NCBI RefSeq assembly: GCF_003991905.1
Contig: NZ_RSCL01000005.1
Location: 206,517-270,516, forward strand
Length of the DNA stretch: 64,000 nucleotides
Reading direction: 5' to 3'
Origin: Dulcicalothrix desertica PCC 7102
Lineage (GTDB): Bacteria > Cyanobacteriota > Cyanobacteriia > Cyanobacteriales > Nostocaceae
The position numbers were made by a program, and so were the translations under genes. Below, piece by piece: positions 35,029 to 45,142 of this stretch; the first letter of the stretch is position 1, and each line of letters begins with the position of its first letter. Below the pieces are notes generated by a model, which did not search any database, was not told the DNA's origin, and saw only the letters and a list, made by a program, of their open reading frames with translations.

Positions 35029-36153
35029 CTATTTTTCATTAATCAACGCAAATTCTGCTAGATAATTTTTAGCAATCTCTTGGTAACTGTATCCTTTTGC
35101 TTTTTGGATAGCTTCCAAAGAAATTTGATAAGTTTGTCGTGAATTTGTAACTGCTAAATTCAAAATATTTGCTAATTCTTTGGCAGCATTAGGGCTACGA
35201 TGGTCAAAAAAGTATCCAGTCGTTCCTTCCTGAATAAAATCTTTAAAACAACATAAATTTGATACAATTGGCACAAGACCTGATGCCATTGCTTCTAAGG
35301 GGGCAAGTCCAAAAGATTCTCCTTTTTCTGCTAATGAAGGATAGCAAAATAGGTCTGCATTACGATAAGCCTCAGCTAGCTTATGAACATCAAATATTGG
35401 TTCGACAAATTCAACATTTAATCCTTCTGCCTTGGTTTTGAGAGTATATAAGTATTTCTCTCCACCACCACCTTGATTTTCTTTATATGGTCCGATAATT
35501 CTCAGCTTGGCTATAGAATTTGTCTGCGATGAAATTGAGAATGCATCCAAAAGAAGATGAATACCTTTTTCTGGATGAATTCTTCCCACATACAAAATAA
35601 CCTTCTCTTTCTGTTCTAGTCTTGGGTGGCAGGTTGGAGAAAATATATTGGTATCAATTGGATTAGGAATAACCCGCATTCTAGAAATGGCAGCAGGATA
35701 CTGGTTGGTAATGGCTTCTTCAATAGCGCGCGATGCGGCAGCAAAGAAGGTAGTTTTTGCATAAAGCCAATATTGTCCTTTAGGAAAGCGATTTACATTA
35801 ATTACAATCTTGCCTGCCTTTGGATGTAAAGCAGCAAATACAGGTAACCAAAAGTCATTGATAACTAGAATGTCAGCAGGAGGTAATGTCGGAAAGTGAA
35901 TCAAAGCATAGAAAAAATCTTTCAGTAAATCCAAAGTAATATTGGTGCTTTGAGGAAGTCCTCCTTGACGGATGTATTGAACACCATTAATAACTTCTGT
36001 CTGTGGTTGTCCTGGATAGGAACGGCACAGAATTCTTACCTCATGACCTGCTGCCGCAAATTCTTCTGCTAAACCTTGCCAAAGTCGGGGAATAGCACCT
36101 CCTTGTACGGAAGGAACCGGAAGCCAAGGACCTGTAGCAATGGAAATAATCAT
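35029..36153 (-). CDS. Glycosyltransferase, GT4
   Basis: 374 residues from the ATG at 36153 (MIISIATGPWLPVPSVQGGA), with GAGG upstream; the longer open frame runs into the previous gene. GT-B motifs: KVILYVGRIHPEKGIHLLLD (start of donor domain), CYPSLAEKGESFGLAPLEAM (EX7E-type). It is 16 bp from the GT4 gene upstream. It builds one linkage of the repeat unit. Confidence 0.87.
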   Translation of the reverse strand: MIISIATGPWLPVPSVQGGAIPRLWQGLAEEFAAAGHEVRILCRSYPGQPQTEVINGVQYIRQGGLPQSTNITLDLLKDFFYALIHFPTLPPADILVINDFWLPVFAALHPKAGKIVINVNRFPKGQYWLYAKTTFFAAASRAIEEAITNQYPAAISRMRVIPNPIDTNIFSPTCHPRLEQKEKVILYVGRIHPEKGIHLLLDAFSISSQTNSIAKLRIIGPYKENQGGGGEKYLYTLKTKAEGLNVEFVEPIFDVHKLAEAYRNADLFCYPSLAEKGESFGLAPLEAMASGLVPIVSNLCCFKDFIQEGTTGYFFDHRSPNAAKELANILNLAVTNSRQTYQISLEAIQKAKGYSYQEIAKNYLAEFALINEK

Positions 36154-36169
36154 ATGTCTGTGCGCCTCT

Positions 36170-37411
36170 TTAAGAACTATAAAGCTGAATACAATCAGGC
36201 AATTCACCACCTCCAAGAATCCAGCGATAGACATCTGCTGTATCTTTAGCGATGGAGTTCCAAGAATATTTAGTTTTCGTCAAAGCTTGTCCTCTTAAAC
36301 CCATTACTTTTCTTTCTTCGTCTGACATCTTCATTGCCTCAGCCAAAGCAGTTATGAGTGCCTGTTGATTATTATCAATCCACCAACCACATTCATAGCG
36401 CTCCAAATCTTCCCACGGGGCGCCTTTTGTCGTGATAACAGGCACTTTGCAAGCTAAAGACTCTGCTATTGCTATGCCAAAATTCTCTGAGTGAGTTGGC
36501 AAGACGAATAAATCAGCATTACTTAGAGCAGAAATTTTTTCTTGCCCTGATAGCATTCCAGTAAATGTAACTCTTTGGCGCAAATTTAATTGTTCTGTTA
36601 GTGCTTCTAATTTCGCTTGATAGCCAATTAAGTCAGAACCAGCTATAACTAAATGCCAATCTGGAAATTGTGATTGTAGTTTTTGCCAAGCGAATAGTAA
36701 GTTATCTACGCCTTTTTTAGGATGAATTCTAGATAAGAATAATAACCATTTCTTATCATTAAGTTCAGGAAATAGTCGTGTTAATACCTCCCTTTCTACT
36801 TGCTGATTATAAGAATCAGTATTAAGACCGTTTGGAATAAGAGCTATAGGTTGCTGAAAACCAAGCTGACGGATAGATTTTACTTCTTCACTAGATGTGG
36901 CGTTAAAAAGAACAGCACTGCTTAAATTTTTTCGTTCATACATTAACCATGCTAGCCACTTTTTGAATCTACTACGCTTTAAAGACCAAGATTCAAGCAT
37001 CCCATGAGGGGAAATAATTAAAGGTATACGATTATAATTTGCTGCTTGTCGAGCATAAAGGTTGGGAAACATCCATAAACCGTGATTATGTATTAAGGAT
37101 AATTCGGTTGTTGGTAGCTTTCGCATTGCATCAGCAAATTTTGGATGAAACCCCCGCACATTTTGTGCAATAAAATCGGCGTTATAGCTATGTAAATAAG
37201 TATATTTACTTATAATTTGCTTTCCGTGTACTTTATAATCTAAAGTAAATAAATGATTGGATATTTTTTCATTGGCAAGAGCTTCTGTTAAATCACTTAC
37301 CAACTTTGCCGGACCACCAGTATTTTCGTTTATGCTAGCTACAACATGATAAATATTGAGATTTTCTATAGTTGTATTGCCTAAATTACCATCGTAAGAA
37401 TAGATTTGCAT
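36170..37411 (-). CDS. Glycosyltransferase, GT4
   Basis: 413 residues. Seen: NTGGPAKLVSDLTEALANE (acceptor-domain glycine loop), LIISPHGMLESWSLKRSR, LLFLSRIHPKKGVDNLLFAW, and LPTHSENFGIAIAESLACKV (EX7E-type donor motif). This pattern matches WcaI/WbpY-like sugar transferases of capsule and O-antigen loci. It is 23 bp after the GT4 gene at 37435, in the same operon. Confidence 0.87.
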   Translation of the reverse strand: MQIYSYDGNLGNTTIENLNIYHVVASINENTGGPAKLVSDLTEALANEKISNHLFTLDYKVHGKQIISKYTYLHSYNADFIAQNVRGFHPKFADAMRKLPTTELSLIHNHGLWMFPNLYARQAANYNRIPLIISPHGMLESWSLKRSRFKKWLAWLMYERKNLSSAVLFNATSSEEVKSIRQLGFQQPIALIPNGLNTDSYNQQVEREVLTRLFPELNDKKWLLFLSRIHPKKGVDNLLFAWQKLQSQFPDWHLVIAGSDLIGYQAKLEALTEQLNLRQRVTFTGMLSGQEKISALSNADLFVLPTHSENFGIAIAESLACKVPVITTKGAPWEDLERYECGWWIDNNQQALITALAEAMKMSDEERKVMGLRGQALTKTKYSWNSIAKDTADVYRWILGGGELPDCIQLYSS

Positions 37412-37434
37412 TGATATCCTATTATAAATAACAA

Positions 37435-38595
37435 CTATTTAGCCTTCGGTGCATAATTTTGCATCAAATTAGCAACAGTTTCCTGAAAGCGGTCAAAGCC
37501 AAATTTATCAATTACTTTTTGACGTAAAGCTTCTGGTTGGTAGATTAAAGAGTTAGTATAAGTGCCTTGCAAAATTTGAATAAGATTTTGAGCGATTTCA
37601 TCTACATTAGTAGGATTAACTAAAGCTCCTAATTCACCATGACAAAGTGGGTCTACTGCACCGTCTTGATTACCTGCTAATGTCGGTTTGCCGCAAGCTA
37701 ATGCTTCTAAATAGACAATTCCAAATCCTTCTCCTTGACTTGGCATAGCAAATACATCACAAAGATTATAATGCTCGTTTAGTTCCTCATCAGGCACAAA
37801 ACCTGCTAAAGTTACACAATCTTGCAAATTTAACTCAGAAATTAGTTGTTTAACACGACTCACATCATCTCCTTTTCCTACTACAATATAATGAGCATCT
37901 GGAAGCTGGTGCCTAATTTGAGGTAAAGCTTGTAAAATTTGGTCATAGCCTTTATAACGTTCATCGGATGCTAAACGAGTAACAGTCAAAATAATTGGTT
38001 GCTCTGCTTTTAATTTGTAACGTTCAAGGAGATGAGCAGGTTTAGTAGTAATTTTAAAGCGATTGGCATCAAAGGTATTGAACAAAAGTAAAACTTTATC
38101 TGGGTCAAGATTTTGCTCTGATAATAAGCGGTCGCGCGTATAACTACTAACAGAAATAATTTTATCGGCAGATCTTAAAGCTGCTTGCAATTTTGGATTT
38201 GTAATATTCCAAGCGTCAACTCCATGAGCAACTGCCCAGTAAGGAGTACCGTTTAAACGTTTTAATTGATGAGCAGCGATAGCAAAGTTTAAGTGGGTAG
38301 AAATTACTAAGTTAGGCTTATCAATAAGACCTTGAGTAATAATTTTACTAGCAAACATCGGCGTGCGTAATTTCAGCGGAAACATTCCACTGAAATGAAA
38401 TTGAGTCTTATCTAAATAGTTAATATCTGATGAAGTCTTTATATCATGCTTAAGATAAACATTATATTTAGCATCAGCAAAGAGATTTTGCAAAGCCTGC
38501 AACAAAAAAGCTGAATATACTTGGATTCCTCCCTTAAAGCCAAACATATTAGGGAACCACAAATCTAGTTTTGATGCAAAAGATTGTTTTAACAT
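37435..38595 (-). CDS. Glycosyltransferase, GT4
   Basis: 386 residues, GT-B fold: LWFPNMFGFKGGIQVYSAFL at the N-terminus, ILTVTRLASDERYKGYDQIL at the donor domain and MPSQGEGFGIVYLEALACGK (EX7E-type). Cytosolic or peripherally membrane-bound. It lies 33 bp after the GT4 gene at 38629. Donor sugar unknown. Confidence 0.87.
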   Translation of the reverse strand: MLKQSFASKLDLWFPNMFGFKGGIQVYSAFLLQALQNLFADAKYNVYLKHDIKTSSDINYLDKTQFHFSGMFPLKLRTPMFASKIITQGLIDKPNLVISTHLNFAIAAHQLKRLNGTPYWAVAHGVDAWNITNPKLQAALRSADKIISVSSYTRDRLLSEQNLDPDKVLLLFNTFDANRFKITTKPAHLLERYKLKAEQPIILTVTRLASDERYKGYDQILQALPQIRHQLPDAHYIVVGKGDDVSRVKQLISELNLQDCVTLAGFVPDEELNEHYNLCDVFAMPSQGEGFGIVYLEALACGKPTLAGNQDGAVDPLCHGELGALVNPTNVDEIAQNLIQILQGTYTNSLIYQPEALRQKVIDKFGFDRFQETVANLMQNYAPKAK

Positions 38596-38628
38596 TTTGA
38601 AATAGAATATGTAAAATTAGATTAATAT

Positions 38629-39798
38629 TTAAGCTAAATAATTTAGTGCTTTTCTTAGTCCGTTTGTTGCTTGCGCGTAGCTGTAATGAGAAATTATTTC
38701 GCGGCTTTTTTCTCCCCATGAATTTAATTGTTCAGAGTTAGCAAGTCCTATTTGAAGACAATCAACCAAAGCAGATACATTACCAGCAGGAAAAGTTAAC
38801 CCATTTTTACCGGGATGAACTAAATCTTGAGCGCAACCGACAAGATTGCTCACAATGACTGGACGAGATAAACACATAGCCTCATTAATGGCTAAACCCC
38901 AAGTTTCATGGGCACTATAGCTGGGTAAAACTAAGATGTCCCCTGCTGCATAAGTGCGTGGCATCATCGTTTGATTTTGAAAAGGTGCAAAGTAAATATT
39001 AGAAAAACCTGCTGCTTGAAGCTTTAATTCCTTTTCTAACGGGCCTGCGCCAACAAACAGCAAACTAGTTTGATTTAATTCCGCACGCAAGAAAGCTTGA
39101 AGTAAATCTAAAGGGCGTTTTTTATCTTCAAACTTACCCGCAAACAAAATAACCTTATGGTTATCAGGAATATCTAACTCTTTTTTCCAAGTTGTCGCCT
39201 GTTGCTTGGCTGTTGTAAGTGATGCTAAAAAGCGATGGTTATCAACTGCATGAGGTGAGAAAAATAAGCGATCAGATGGAACGTGATGATAAGTAAAGTA
39301 ATCGTAATTTGCTTTACCCACATACAAACAGGCGCCAAAACGACGATATACTTCAGAAATAAATTTTTGGCGTATCCAAGCTTTCCAACCAGTTGGTGGT
39401 AGCAGTCGATGCGAGTCTCCCCGAAATAAAAGTGGTGCTTGTCGAGCATCCCAAGTTAATATAAAGCGGTAAATGCTTGCATAGTTGTAGATCATCAACA
39501 ACACAGCATCTGGCTCATAAGCTTTAACCTGTGAAACTAAAGTTGGATTTTGTAACCCCCAAAAATTATGAATTCCCGCATCTGGACTAACATTAGGAAT
39601 AAATTCATAATCATATCCTGTTAGTAATGGAATATCCCATTGAAATGCTTTTTGAAAACCAGCATCAACGCACTCTGTAATACCAAAATCCCAAAGGTAA
39701 AAAACTCGTATAGAAAAGTCAGCATTACTTGTAATATAACTAAACCAAGGGGCATAGTATTGTATTGGGTGAGAAGTAATAATTGCTATTTTTTTCAT
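38629..39798 (-). CDS. Glycosyltransferase, GT4-like
   Basis: 389 residues from the ATG at 39798 (MKKIAIITSHPIQYYAPWFS); the polymerase gene before it stops at 39800, so stop and start are coupled as TAATATG. Motifs: ILFAGKFEDKKRPLDLLQAF and LPSYSAHETWGLAINEAMCL (donor site). The ITSHPIQYYAPWF opening marks a subgroup common in cyanobacterial and marine surface-glycan loci. Confidence 0.86.
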   Translation of the reverse strand: MKKIAIITSHPIQYYAPWFSYITSNADFSIRVFYLWDFGITECVDAGFQKAFQWDIPLLTGYDYEFIPNVSPDAGIHNFWGLQNPTLVSQVKAYEPDAVLLMIYNYASIYRFILTWDARQAPLLFRGDSHRLLPPTGWKAWIRQKFISEVYRRFGACLYVGKANYDYFTYHHVPSDRLFFSPHAVDNHRFLASLTTAKQQATTWKKELDIPDNHKVILFAGKFEDKKRPLDLLQAFLRAELNQTSLLFVGAGPLEKELKLQAAGFSNIYFAPFQNQTMMPRTYAAGDILVLPSYSAHETWGLAINEAMCLSRPVIVSNLVGCAQDLVHPGKNGLTFPAGNVSALVDCLQIGLANSEQLNSWGEKSREIISHYSYAQATNGLRKALNYLA

Positions 39799-39799
39799 A

Positions 39800-41290
39800 T
39801 TACCATTTAACTTGCGTTTTTTGAGGTTTAGCAATAACAGTAACGACTTTATAAGTTCTCATTAAAAATAGAACAATGCCAACAATTATCATCGAAGATT
39901 GAAATAGAGCAGAAACAAATACACCAGCAGTCCACTCTGTCTGAAAAGTAAAAGTCGTCATAAGAACAGAGAACAAAGATTGAGCGGACAAAATCGGTGC
40001 ATTAGTACTCCAACGAGTAGATTGTCCACAAAGTATACCTGTAAAAATTGCTAATCCAGCACAACCAAATGAACCAAAGTTAGCATAAGATTCTGATAAT
40101 AAATCCCAGCCAATAGTAGTTGTCTGAGCTTGTGCATAAGTTTGCAAGCGATAATGAATATTTAGTATGCTAGTTCCTTCATGACTTCGGATTTTATTAT
40201 TGTTTAAAAAACGAGGAATAATTAATTGTGGCAAGATAGAATAACTTTTTCCATATAAGTAAGGTATAGTATCGGGACTTTTATCTTGAGCTAAAAGCAG
40301 CATTTGTACTACACTCGAACGCTCTGCTAAAGATGATTTATCTTCTTTGCGTAAATCATCTGGCTTGTTTAAGTAATCGAATGAATATCCTAACCATTCG
40401 CTATACCACGCTGGATATTCCCAAGGTTGGACTAGCGTAGTTTTTGACCAATATTTAGCTCTCATATCCGCCTTACCATAATGCAATAGCGTTAAACACA
40501 CTAAGACAATTACAATTGGTAAAGCCGGAATTTTTTTTCTGCCAATAATAAATGCAATTATCCCAGCAATAAAGGTAGAAGTGGCGCCTACAAGTACTAA
40601 AGCAATTGCACTTGTTAACATTTGGCTAATCATCAACATTATAAATAATTGAGATTGCCATTTGGATAACTCATTAGAACCTAATCGATAGGCAAGCACA
40701 AACGCTGCTAAGGCATTTAATCCTAAAACAGCACTCCGAACAGCAGAAAATAAACCATCAGATATAAATAGCCAACCTCCATTATTTGCCAAGTTAAATA
40801 AAACACCTATTATTAAAACTAGTAATAATAATAAATCACTTTTTTTACTATCTAAAGCTCGGTAATAAGCAGGTGCTTTAGGAGTAGATTTGACAAAATG
40901 AAACCACACGAAAGTTCCTAGCCCTAAAAAACCAGAAACGGTGATGCCAGCAATTAATTGACTATCTGGAGAGTAGGTTACAACTACGGGGTGATTGGTG
41001 ATAAAAGGAAAAGCGTAAGTTGAAATAAAAGTGAGGGCAAAAAAGGGAAAAATTGGCATTCCTTGCGCGCGACCAGAACACCATAAATAGCTAGGCAGTA
41101 AAGCTGCAATAGTAATTATGACTGCGATAAAATTACTTAGTAACGATTGAGTTTCAGTCAAAAATATCTCATACACAAGCACTCCCAAAGTAAAAATCCA
41201 AAATGCTCGTAATAAATGCCGTTGTTGTTTGTGTGCAAGTGTAGGTAAATATGCCAATTGCTGGGCATGTGACTCTAAAAATTGGGTCAT
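39800..41290 (-). CDS. Wzy-like polysaccharide polymerase (multi-span membrane protein)
   Basis: 496 residues with about 11-12 membrane segments and one large outside loop between LLHYGKADMRAKYWSK and WDLLSESYANFGSFG, the topology of O-antigen/EPS polymerases. In that loop the conserved-type run SILPQLIIPRFLNNNKI resembles a substrate-facing segment. The start overlaps the end of the 441-residue gene as ATGA. Wzy is unusual next to a Wzm/Wzt exporter, which normally handles glycans finished in the cytoplasm. The polymerase call rests on topology and context, not on a strong motif. Confidence 0.7.
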   Translation of the reverse strand: MTQFLESHAQQLAYLPTLAHKQQRHLLRAFWIFTLGVLVYEIFLTETQSLLSNFIAVIITIAALLPSYLWCSGRAQGMPIFPFFALTFISTYAFPFITNHPVVVTYSPDSQLIAGITVSGFLGLGTFVWFHFVKSTPKAPAYYRALDSKKSDLLLLLVLIIGVLFNLANNGGWLFISDGLFSAVRSAVLGLNALAAFVLAYRLGSNELSKWQSQLFIMLMISQMLTSAIALVLVGATSTFIAGIIAFIIGRKKIPALPIVIVLVCLTLLHYGKADMRAKYWSKTTLVQPWEYPAWYSEWLGYSFDYLNKPDDLRKEDKSSLAERSSVVQMLLLAQDKSPDTIPYLYGKSYSILPQLIIPRFLNNNKIRSHEGTSILNIHYRLQTYAQAQTTTIGWDLLSESYANFGSFGCAGLAIFTGILCGQSTRWSTNAPILSAQSLFSVLMTTFTFQTEWTAGVFVSALFQSSMIIVGIVLFLMRTYKVVTVIAKPQKTQVKW

Positions 41291-42612
41291 AATGATTTGC
41301 TCTTGTTGCTAGTAACAAAACACTGATTGAATATGGCACACTGCTGACTTGTCATTGCCTTTGCTGTGTACGGTTCAAAAGCTGACCAATTGGTTTGAGG
41401 TTGAAAGCCTTTTGGTATAGATATCAACCAATTAAGCTGAGTAATTATTTCAGGTAACAATTTTTGTGGTTGGTCAGATGAAGCAAAGGTTACAGCTTGA
41501 CCAGCTTGACAAGAATGTAAAATATTAACTACAGAACTAAGCTGGTGGAAAATTGCCAAGATGGGTTTGCGGGCTAATACGCACGGGTAGAGTTTTGAGG
41601 CTGTATAGCTAGGGTCATCGGAACCAATCATTAAAATAGCGTCACTATCGCTTAAGACTTGTAACGCTTCAAAGTAAGGTATGCGATGAGGATGTTCGGT
41701 TACTAAATCACCAACTCCTAGTTTTTGCGCGATTGGTTCTACGGTTTTTACCGCGCGGTTGCCTTGAGCATAGCTAGTACCAACAAAGTGCATATGAACT
41801 GATTGCCAAAGTTCGGGGTTACGTTGACGCTCTGTTTGGATTCCCAAAAATAAAATCCGCAACGAATTAGCCATATCATCACCACCTCGACCTACATAAA
41901 CCCAGTGACGTTTACCATCTTTGGGGTCAAATATTGTCTGCTTGACTTGGAGCGATGGTAGTAGCTCGAAATCTGATTCTGAGGCGCCAAAAGGTAAAAT
42001 GCTAAATTGATCAGAACGTAAATTAGGATACCTTTGTTGTAGGGTTTCTGGGTAAGCTGGTGAAACGCTAATAACATGACTAACTTTCGAGAGAACCTTG
42101 GGTTCAAGAAATTTAGCTTCGAGTTGGGCTAACTCATATTTGAAATGTCCACCCGGTGGAGTCACACCAGTTTTTCGATAATAATCGCTCAACCACGGGT
42201 CTTGAAAATCTAGCACGTAAGGAATATTAAAGCGACGATACCACAGTAGACCCAGCGCCATTGAAGTAAATATGGTTGTTGAAAAGTAGACCAAATCAAA
42301 ATCTTTTTTACGCAATAGGTCATTGCCAGCCCTTAGTAGATAAGGGAAACTCCGTAAACCCAAGCTACCCATACCGATGCGCTTAGTCTGTTGGACTGGT
42401 AATGCTTTTGTGTAAGTAACTGGAACACTACAAGGTATAGTTTTGATTAAAAGGGGGTCTTGAATTCCTTCCACATAATCGGCTTCTACTGCTAGAACAT
42501 GAGGTTCCCAACCAAATTTTTCAAAGTAAGCCAGAGACATTCGCACCCGTTGATGATCGGGAGCATTAATTGGTGGAAAATGAGGACTAACGATTAAAAC
42601 TCGATTACTCAA
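41287..42612 (-). CDS. Glycosyltransferase, GT4-like, TTG start
   Basis: 441 residues. The opening VLIVSPHFPPINAPDHQRVR and the middle LVYFSTTIFTSMALGLLWYR, VLDFQDPWLSDYYRKTG are typical of GT4-type enzymes of this subgroup. The donor domain has MLIGSDDPSYTASKLYPCVL. The only start that keeps the conserved N-terminus is TTG at 42612, so initiation is probably weak. Its end overlaps the Wzy-like gene by 4 bp. Confidence 0.82.
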   Translation of the reverse strand: MSNRVLIVSPHFPPINAPDHQRVRMSLAYFEKFGWEPHVLAVEADYVEGIQDPLLIKTIPCSVPVTYTKALPVQQTKRIGMGSLGLRSFPYLLRAGNDLLRKKDFDLVYFSTTIFTSMALGLLWYRRFNIPYVLDFQDPWLSDYYRKTGVTPPGGHFKYELAQLEAKFLEPKVLSKVSHVISVSPAYPETLQQRYPNLRSDQFSILPFGASESDFELLPSLQVKQTIFDPKDGKRHWVYVGRGGDDMANSLRILFLGIQTERQRNPELWQSVHMHFVGTSYAQGNRAVKTVEPIAQKLGVGDLVTEHPHRIPYFEALQVLSDSDAILMIGSDDPSYTASKLYPCVLARKPILAIFHQLSSVVNILHSCQAGQAVTFASSDQPQKLLPEIITQLNWLISIPKGFQPQTNWSAFEPYTAKAMTSQQCAIFNQCFVTSNKSKSL

Positions 42613-42783
42613 AGTTAGATACCAAATCAGTTGAAATCAGAGTGAGATAAAATAGACCGTTACTATTATTAAGATATTCAAAGCTTTATGTTGGCTGACA
42701 TTTCGTTTATTCCTATACAAAGTTCAAGAAAACTTCATATAAAACCTGCGTTAAGTTTAATTTAGCGCTGATGAAAATTATTT

Positions 42784-43797
42784 TTAATTAGATAATAAAT
42801 TGTTGAGTAATTTATTTTTCCATTTATTTCTCAATCGTTTCCACCAGCGATTTTGTTTGAGGGCTGCTCTGGCACTACTCCAATCTACTAAGCTGTCATT
42901 AACATCATGATCACCTCGTTGAGCTTCAGGAATATCTTCTGACTCAACTGCTTGAATTAGTTTAGGCAAGCTCTCATAAAAATTTTGACAACGATAAGGA
43001 GGATGCAGCGACCACATTCCTGGCGCCTGTCCCAAAAACTCGACGCGCGCCAAAGAGTGTTCTTCCATAGCCAAACTAATGACTTCCTCTGGAAGCTGAT
43101 AAGGATAATTTCCTTCAACTAAAGCTTTAATAATGCTACGAGGAGATGCGTACTTTAGAGGAAGCTGTTTAATTTTTGACTGAAAGCGTTCTCGATCAAG
43201 TAAAAAGTATCGGGTACTGAGCGAAGAAAAACGAAAAGCAGGAGAATAATGAAGTTCTGGTTCCGCAACTTGCGAGCGTAAACTACCATCAGAGGTTGGC
43301 GGACCAGGAAGTGGGCCACATACTAAAACATCAGGTTTTTCGGATAGCAGTTGAACAGCTTCTGCAATCCAGGTAGAACTACCACCCCCAAACATCAAAT
43401 CTGAATCAAGGTGAAATATATAGTTGTTTTTAGCTGTATATAAACCAAAAAAATAAGAATAAAATGGACCACCTCGAAAATCTTTTGCTGGAATAATAGA
43501 CTTACCAAAAAACATAGAGCTAACATTTTTAATAGCTGTAGGAGAGTAATCAACTTCTTTTAAATGTGCATGGGGATACTTATTGCAGCACTCATTAATT
43601 AAATCTTTAATTTTAGGAAGACGTTCTTGCCAACCTTCAGCAAAGCGTCCAGAACTACGATGTAAATCAAGAGTTAGTAGTATCTCGTCTACTTGATGAG
43701 CAAATTGACGCAGTTGATGTGGCAAAGTATACCTAGCATAAAGTAAGTCACTGGGAGCTAAATTAATTTGTAATGTAACACCTGAGTTAGCTTTCAT
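42784..43797 (-). CDS. Glycosyltransferase, GT-A type
   Basis: 337 residues. A single metal-binding DXD appears in YIFHLDSDLMFGGGSSTWIA, with earlier LLTLDLHRSSGRFAEGW. The C-terminus is basic (KQNRWWKRLRNKWKNKLL) and may contact the membrane. It lies in the same orientation as the cluster, with 171 bp before the next gene. The exact family is uncertain; GT2-like is the best guess. Confidence 0.75.
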   Translation of the reverse strand: MKANSGVTLQINLAPSDLLYARYTLPHQLRQFAHQVDEILLTLDLHRSSGRFAEGWQERLPKIKDLINECCNKYPHAHLKEVDYSPTAIKNVSSMFFGKSIIPAKDFRGGPFYSYFFGLYTAKNNYIFHLDSDLMFGGGSSTWIAEAVQLLSEKPDVLVCGPLPGPPTSDGSLRSQVAEPELHYSPAFRFSSLSTRYFLLDRERFQSKIKQLPLKYASPRSIIKALVEGNYPYQLPEEVISLAMEEHSLARVEFLGQAPGMWSLHPPYRCQNFYESLPKLIQAVESEDIPEAQRGDHDVNDSLVDWSSARAALKQNRWWKRLRNKWKNKLLNNLLSN

Positions 43798-43827
43798 AAT
43801 TTTTAAGTGTAATTATTGTTTTGTGTA

Positions 43828-45054
43828 TTATGACAGTGCAATATTAGCCAATTCGACAAGTTTATTAGCCTCTATTTCCCAGTAAAATTGTTTTTTTGCT
43901 GCTTCTAAGGCTGCTTTTTTAGCACTAATTAGTACATTGGGTGTTTGAAGTAGGTCTTCTATTGCTTGGGCTAGCATTTGAGGACTATCATTAGGAATTA
44001 ATTTACCTACAGTCGGACTTTGAGATAATATTTCTTTTTGTCCAGCAGTGTCTGTGGCAATTATTGCTAGACCAGCTTGTAAATACTGAAAGAGTTTATT
44101 AGTTATTGTAAGTTGTCTATTCAAACAGTAAGTTGTTTCTAATGCTAGACCAATATCATGTTCTGCAATACGTGATATCAATTCTTGATTAGGGACAGTA
44201 GGATGAATAAAGACGCGGTCTTGCCATTGAGAAGGAATTTTTGGTTCTAACCATTCGCGGTAGCTGTCAGGATAATTTCCTCGCAAATGAATTTCTACTG
44301 GTATTTTTAAATAAGGTAGAGCAAGCAAGAGAGTATCTAACCCTCTTCCTGGGCCAATAGTTTGAGAGAACCAATGCAAAGAGGGTAATTTTGGGTTTTT
44401 TCGATCTTTATGTTTGCCATCTATTTGCAAGCGTTCATGTATCGGAAAAACATTGTAAACAACTGTAGGTAAAGCTGCTTGATAAGCTTGAGCTAAAGCT
44501 TGGGCTAAAGAATTAGATGTAGTAAGGCAGTAAACACACTCACTCAGCAGGCGCCTTTCTAGTGTTTTTAACTTGGCAATTGGTCTGCTAGCACGGTCTT
44601 CTGGGAGAAGGTCTTCAGAAAACCAGTCTTCAAAGTCTACTCCTACGCGGAAACCTTCATCCAACAATTTACTTCCCACCCAAAGCCCAGGTTCCGAATG
44701 AACAATAGTTAAATCAGCCTTGGTTCTACGAGCAATTTTTAACATTGCTGTTGTTCCATAGTTGAGCAAATTGGGAGAGAAAACGCCAAAATTTTGATAA
44801 ATTTTTCTACTTATTCGATTTTGAAGCCGAACTCTTAGATTGTTCAAACGATGCTTTGGTTGAAAGTCTATAATAGGTTCAAATCGCCATTGTTTATTTT
44901 TCATAAGCAGGCAATCGCGTTCAATCATGTTTAGGTCAAACCAAAAGCCTCTCACAGTTACATCATGTCCTGCATTTGCTAAAGCTTCTGCCTCTTTTTG
45001 AGGTCGAGGAGCGTTACACAAATGCCCACCAATTAAAATTAAAATCTTTGCCAC
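43828..45054 (-). CDS. Glycosyltransferase, GT4-like
   Basis: 408 residues. The start MAKILILIGGHLCNAPRPQK and SLHWFSQTIGPGRGLDTLLL define a GT-B enzyme; ITNKLFQYLQAGLAIIATDT is the donor-site loop in this subgroup, with Gln replacing the usual Glu pair. 30 bp precede the GT-A gene. A GTAGAGACG-family palindrome lies upstream (45105-45130). Confidence 0.83.
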   Translation of the reverse strand: MAKILILIGGHLCNAPRPQKEAEALANAGHDVTVRGFWFDLNMIERDCLLMKNKQWRFEPIIDFQPKHRLNNLRVRLQNRISRKIYQNFGVFSPNLLNYGTTAMLKIARRTKADLTIVHSEPGLWVGSKLLDEGFRVGVDFEDWFSEDLLPEDRASRPIAKLKTLERRLLSECVYCLTTSNSLAQALAQAYQAALPTVVYNVFPIHERLQIDGKHKDRKNPKLPSLHWFSQTIGPGRGLDTLLLALPYLKIPVEIHLRGNYPDSYREWLEPKIPSQWQDRVFIHPTVPNQELISRIAEHDIGLALETTYCLNRQLTITNKLFQYLQAGLAIIATDTAGQKEILSQSPTVGKLIPNDSPQMLAQAIEDLLQTPNVLISAKKAALEAAKKQFYWEIEANKLVELANIALS

Positions 45055-45104
45055 TGGTAAATACCATTACAATAATATTTCAATATTGCAACCCTGAATA
45101 AATG

Positions 45105-45130
45105 TAGAGACGTTACATGTAACGTCTCTA
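45105..45130. repeat. Palindrome, GTAGAGACG family
   Basis: Arm TAGAGACGTTACA and its exact reverse complement, 26 bp; the centre is identical to the copy at 14516. It separates the acyltransferase gene from the GT4 gene at 45054 and may stabilise or end transcripts. Confidence 0.85.
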
Positions 45131-45142
45131 TAAGGTTTTTCG

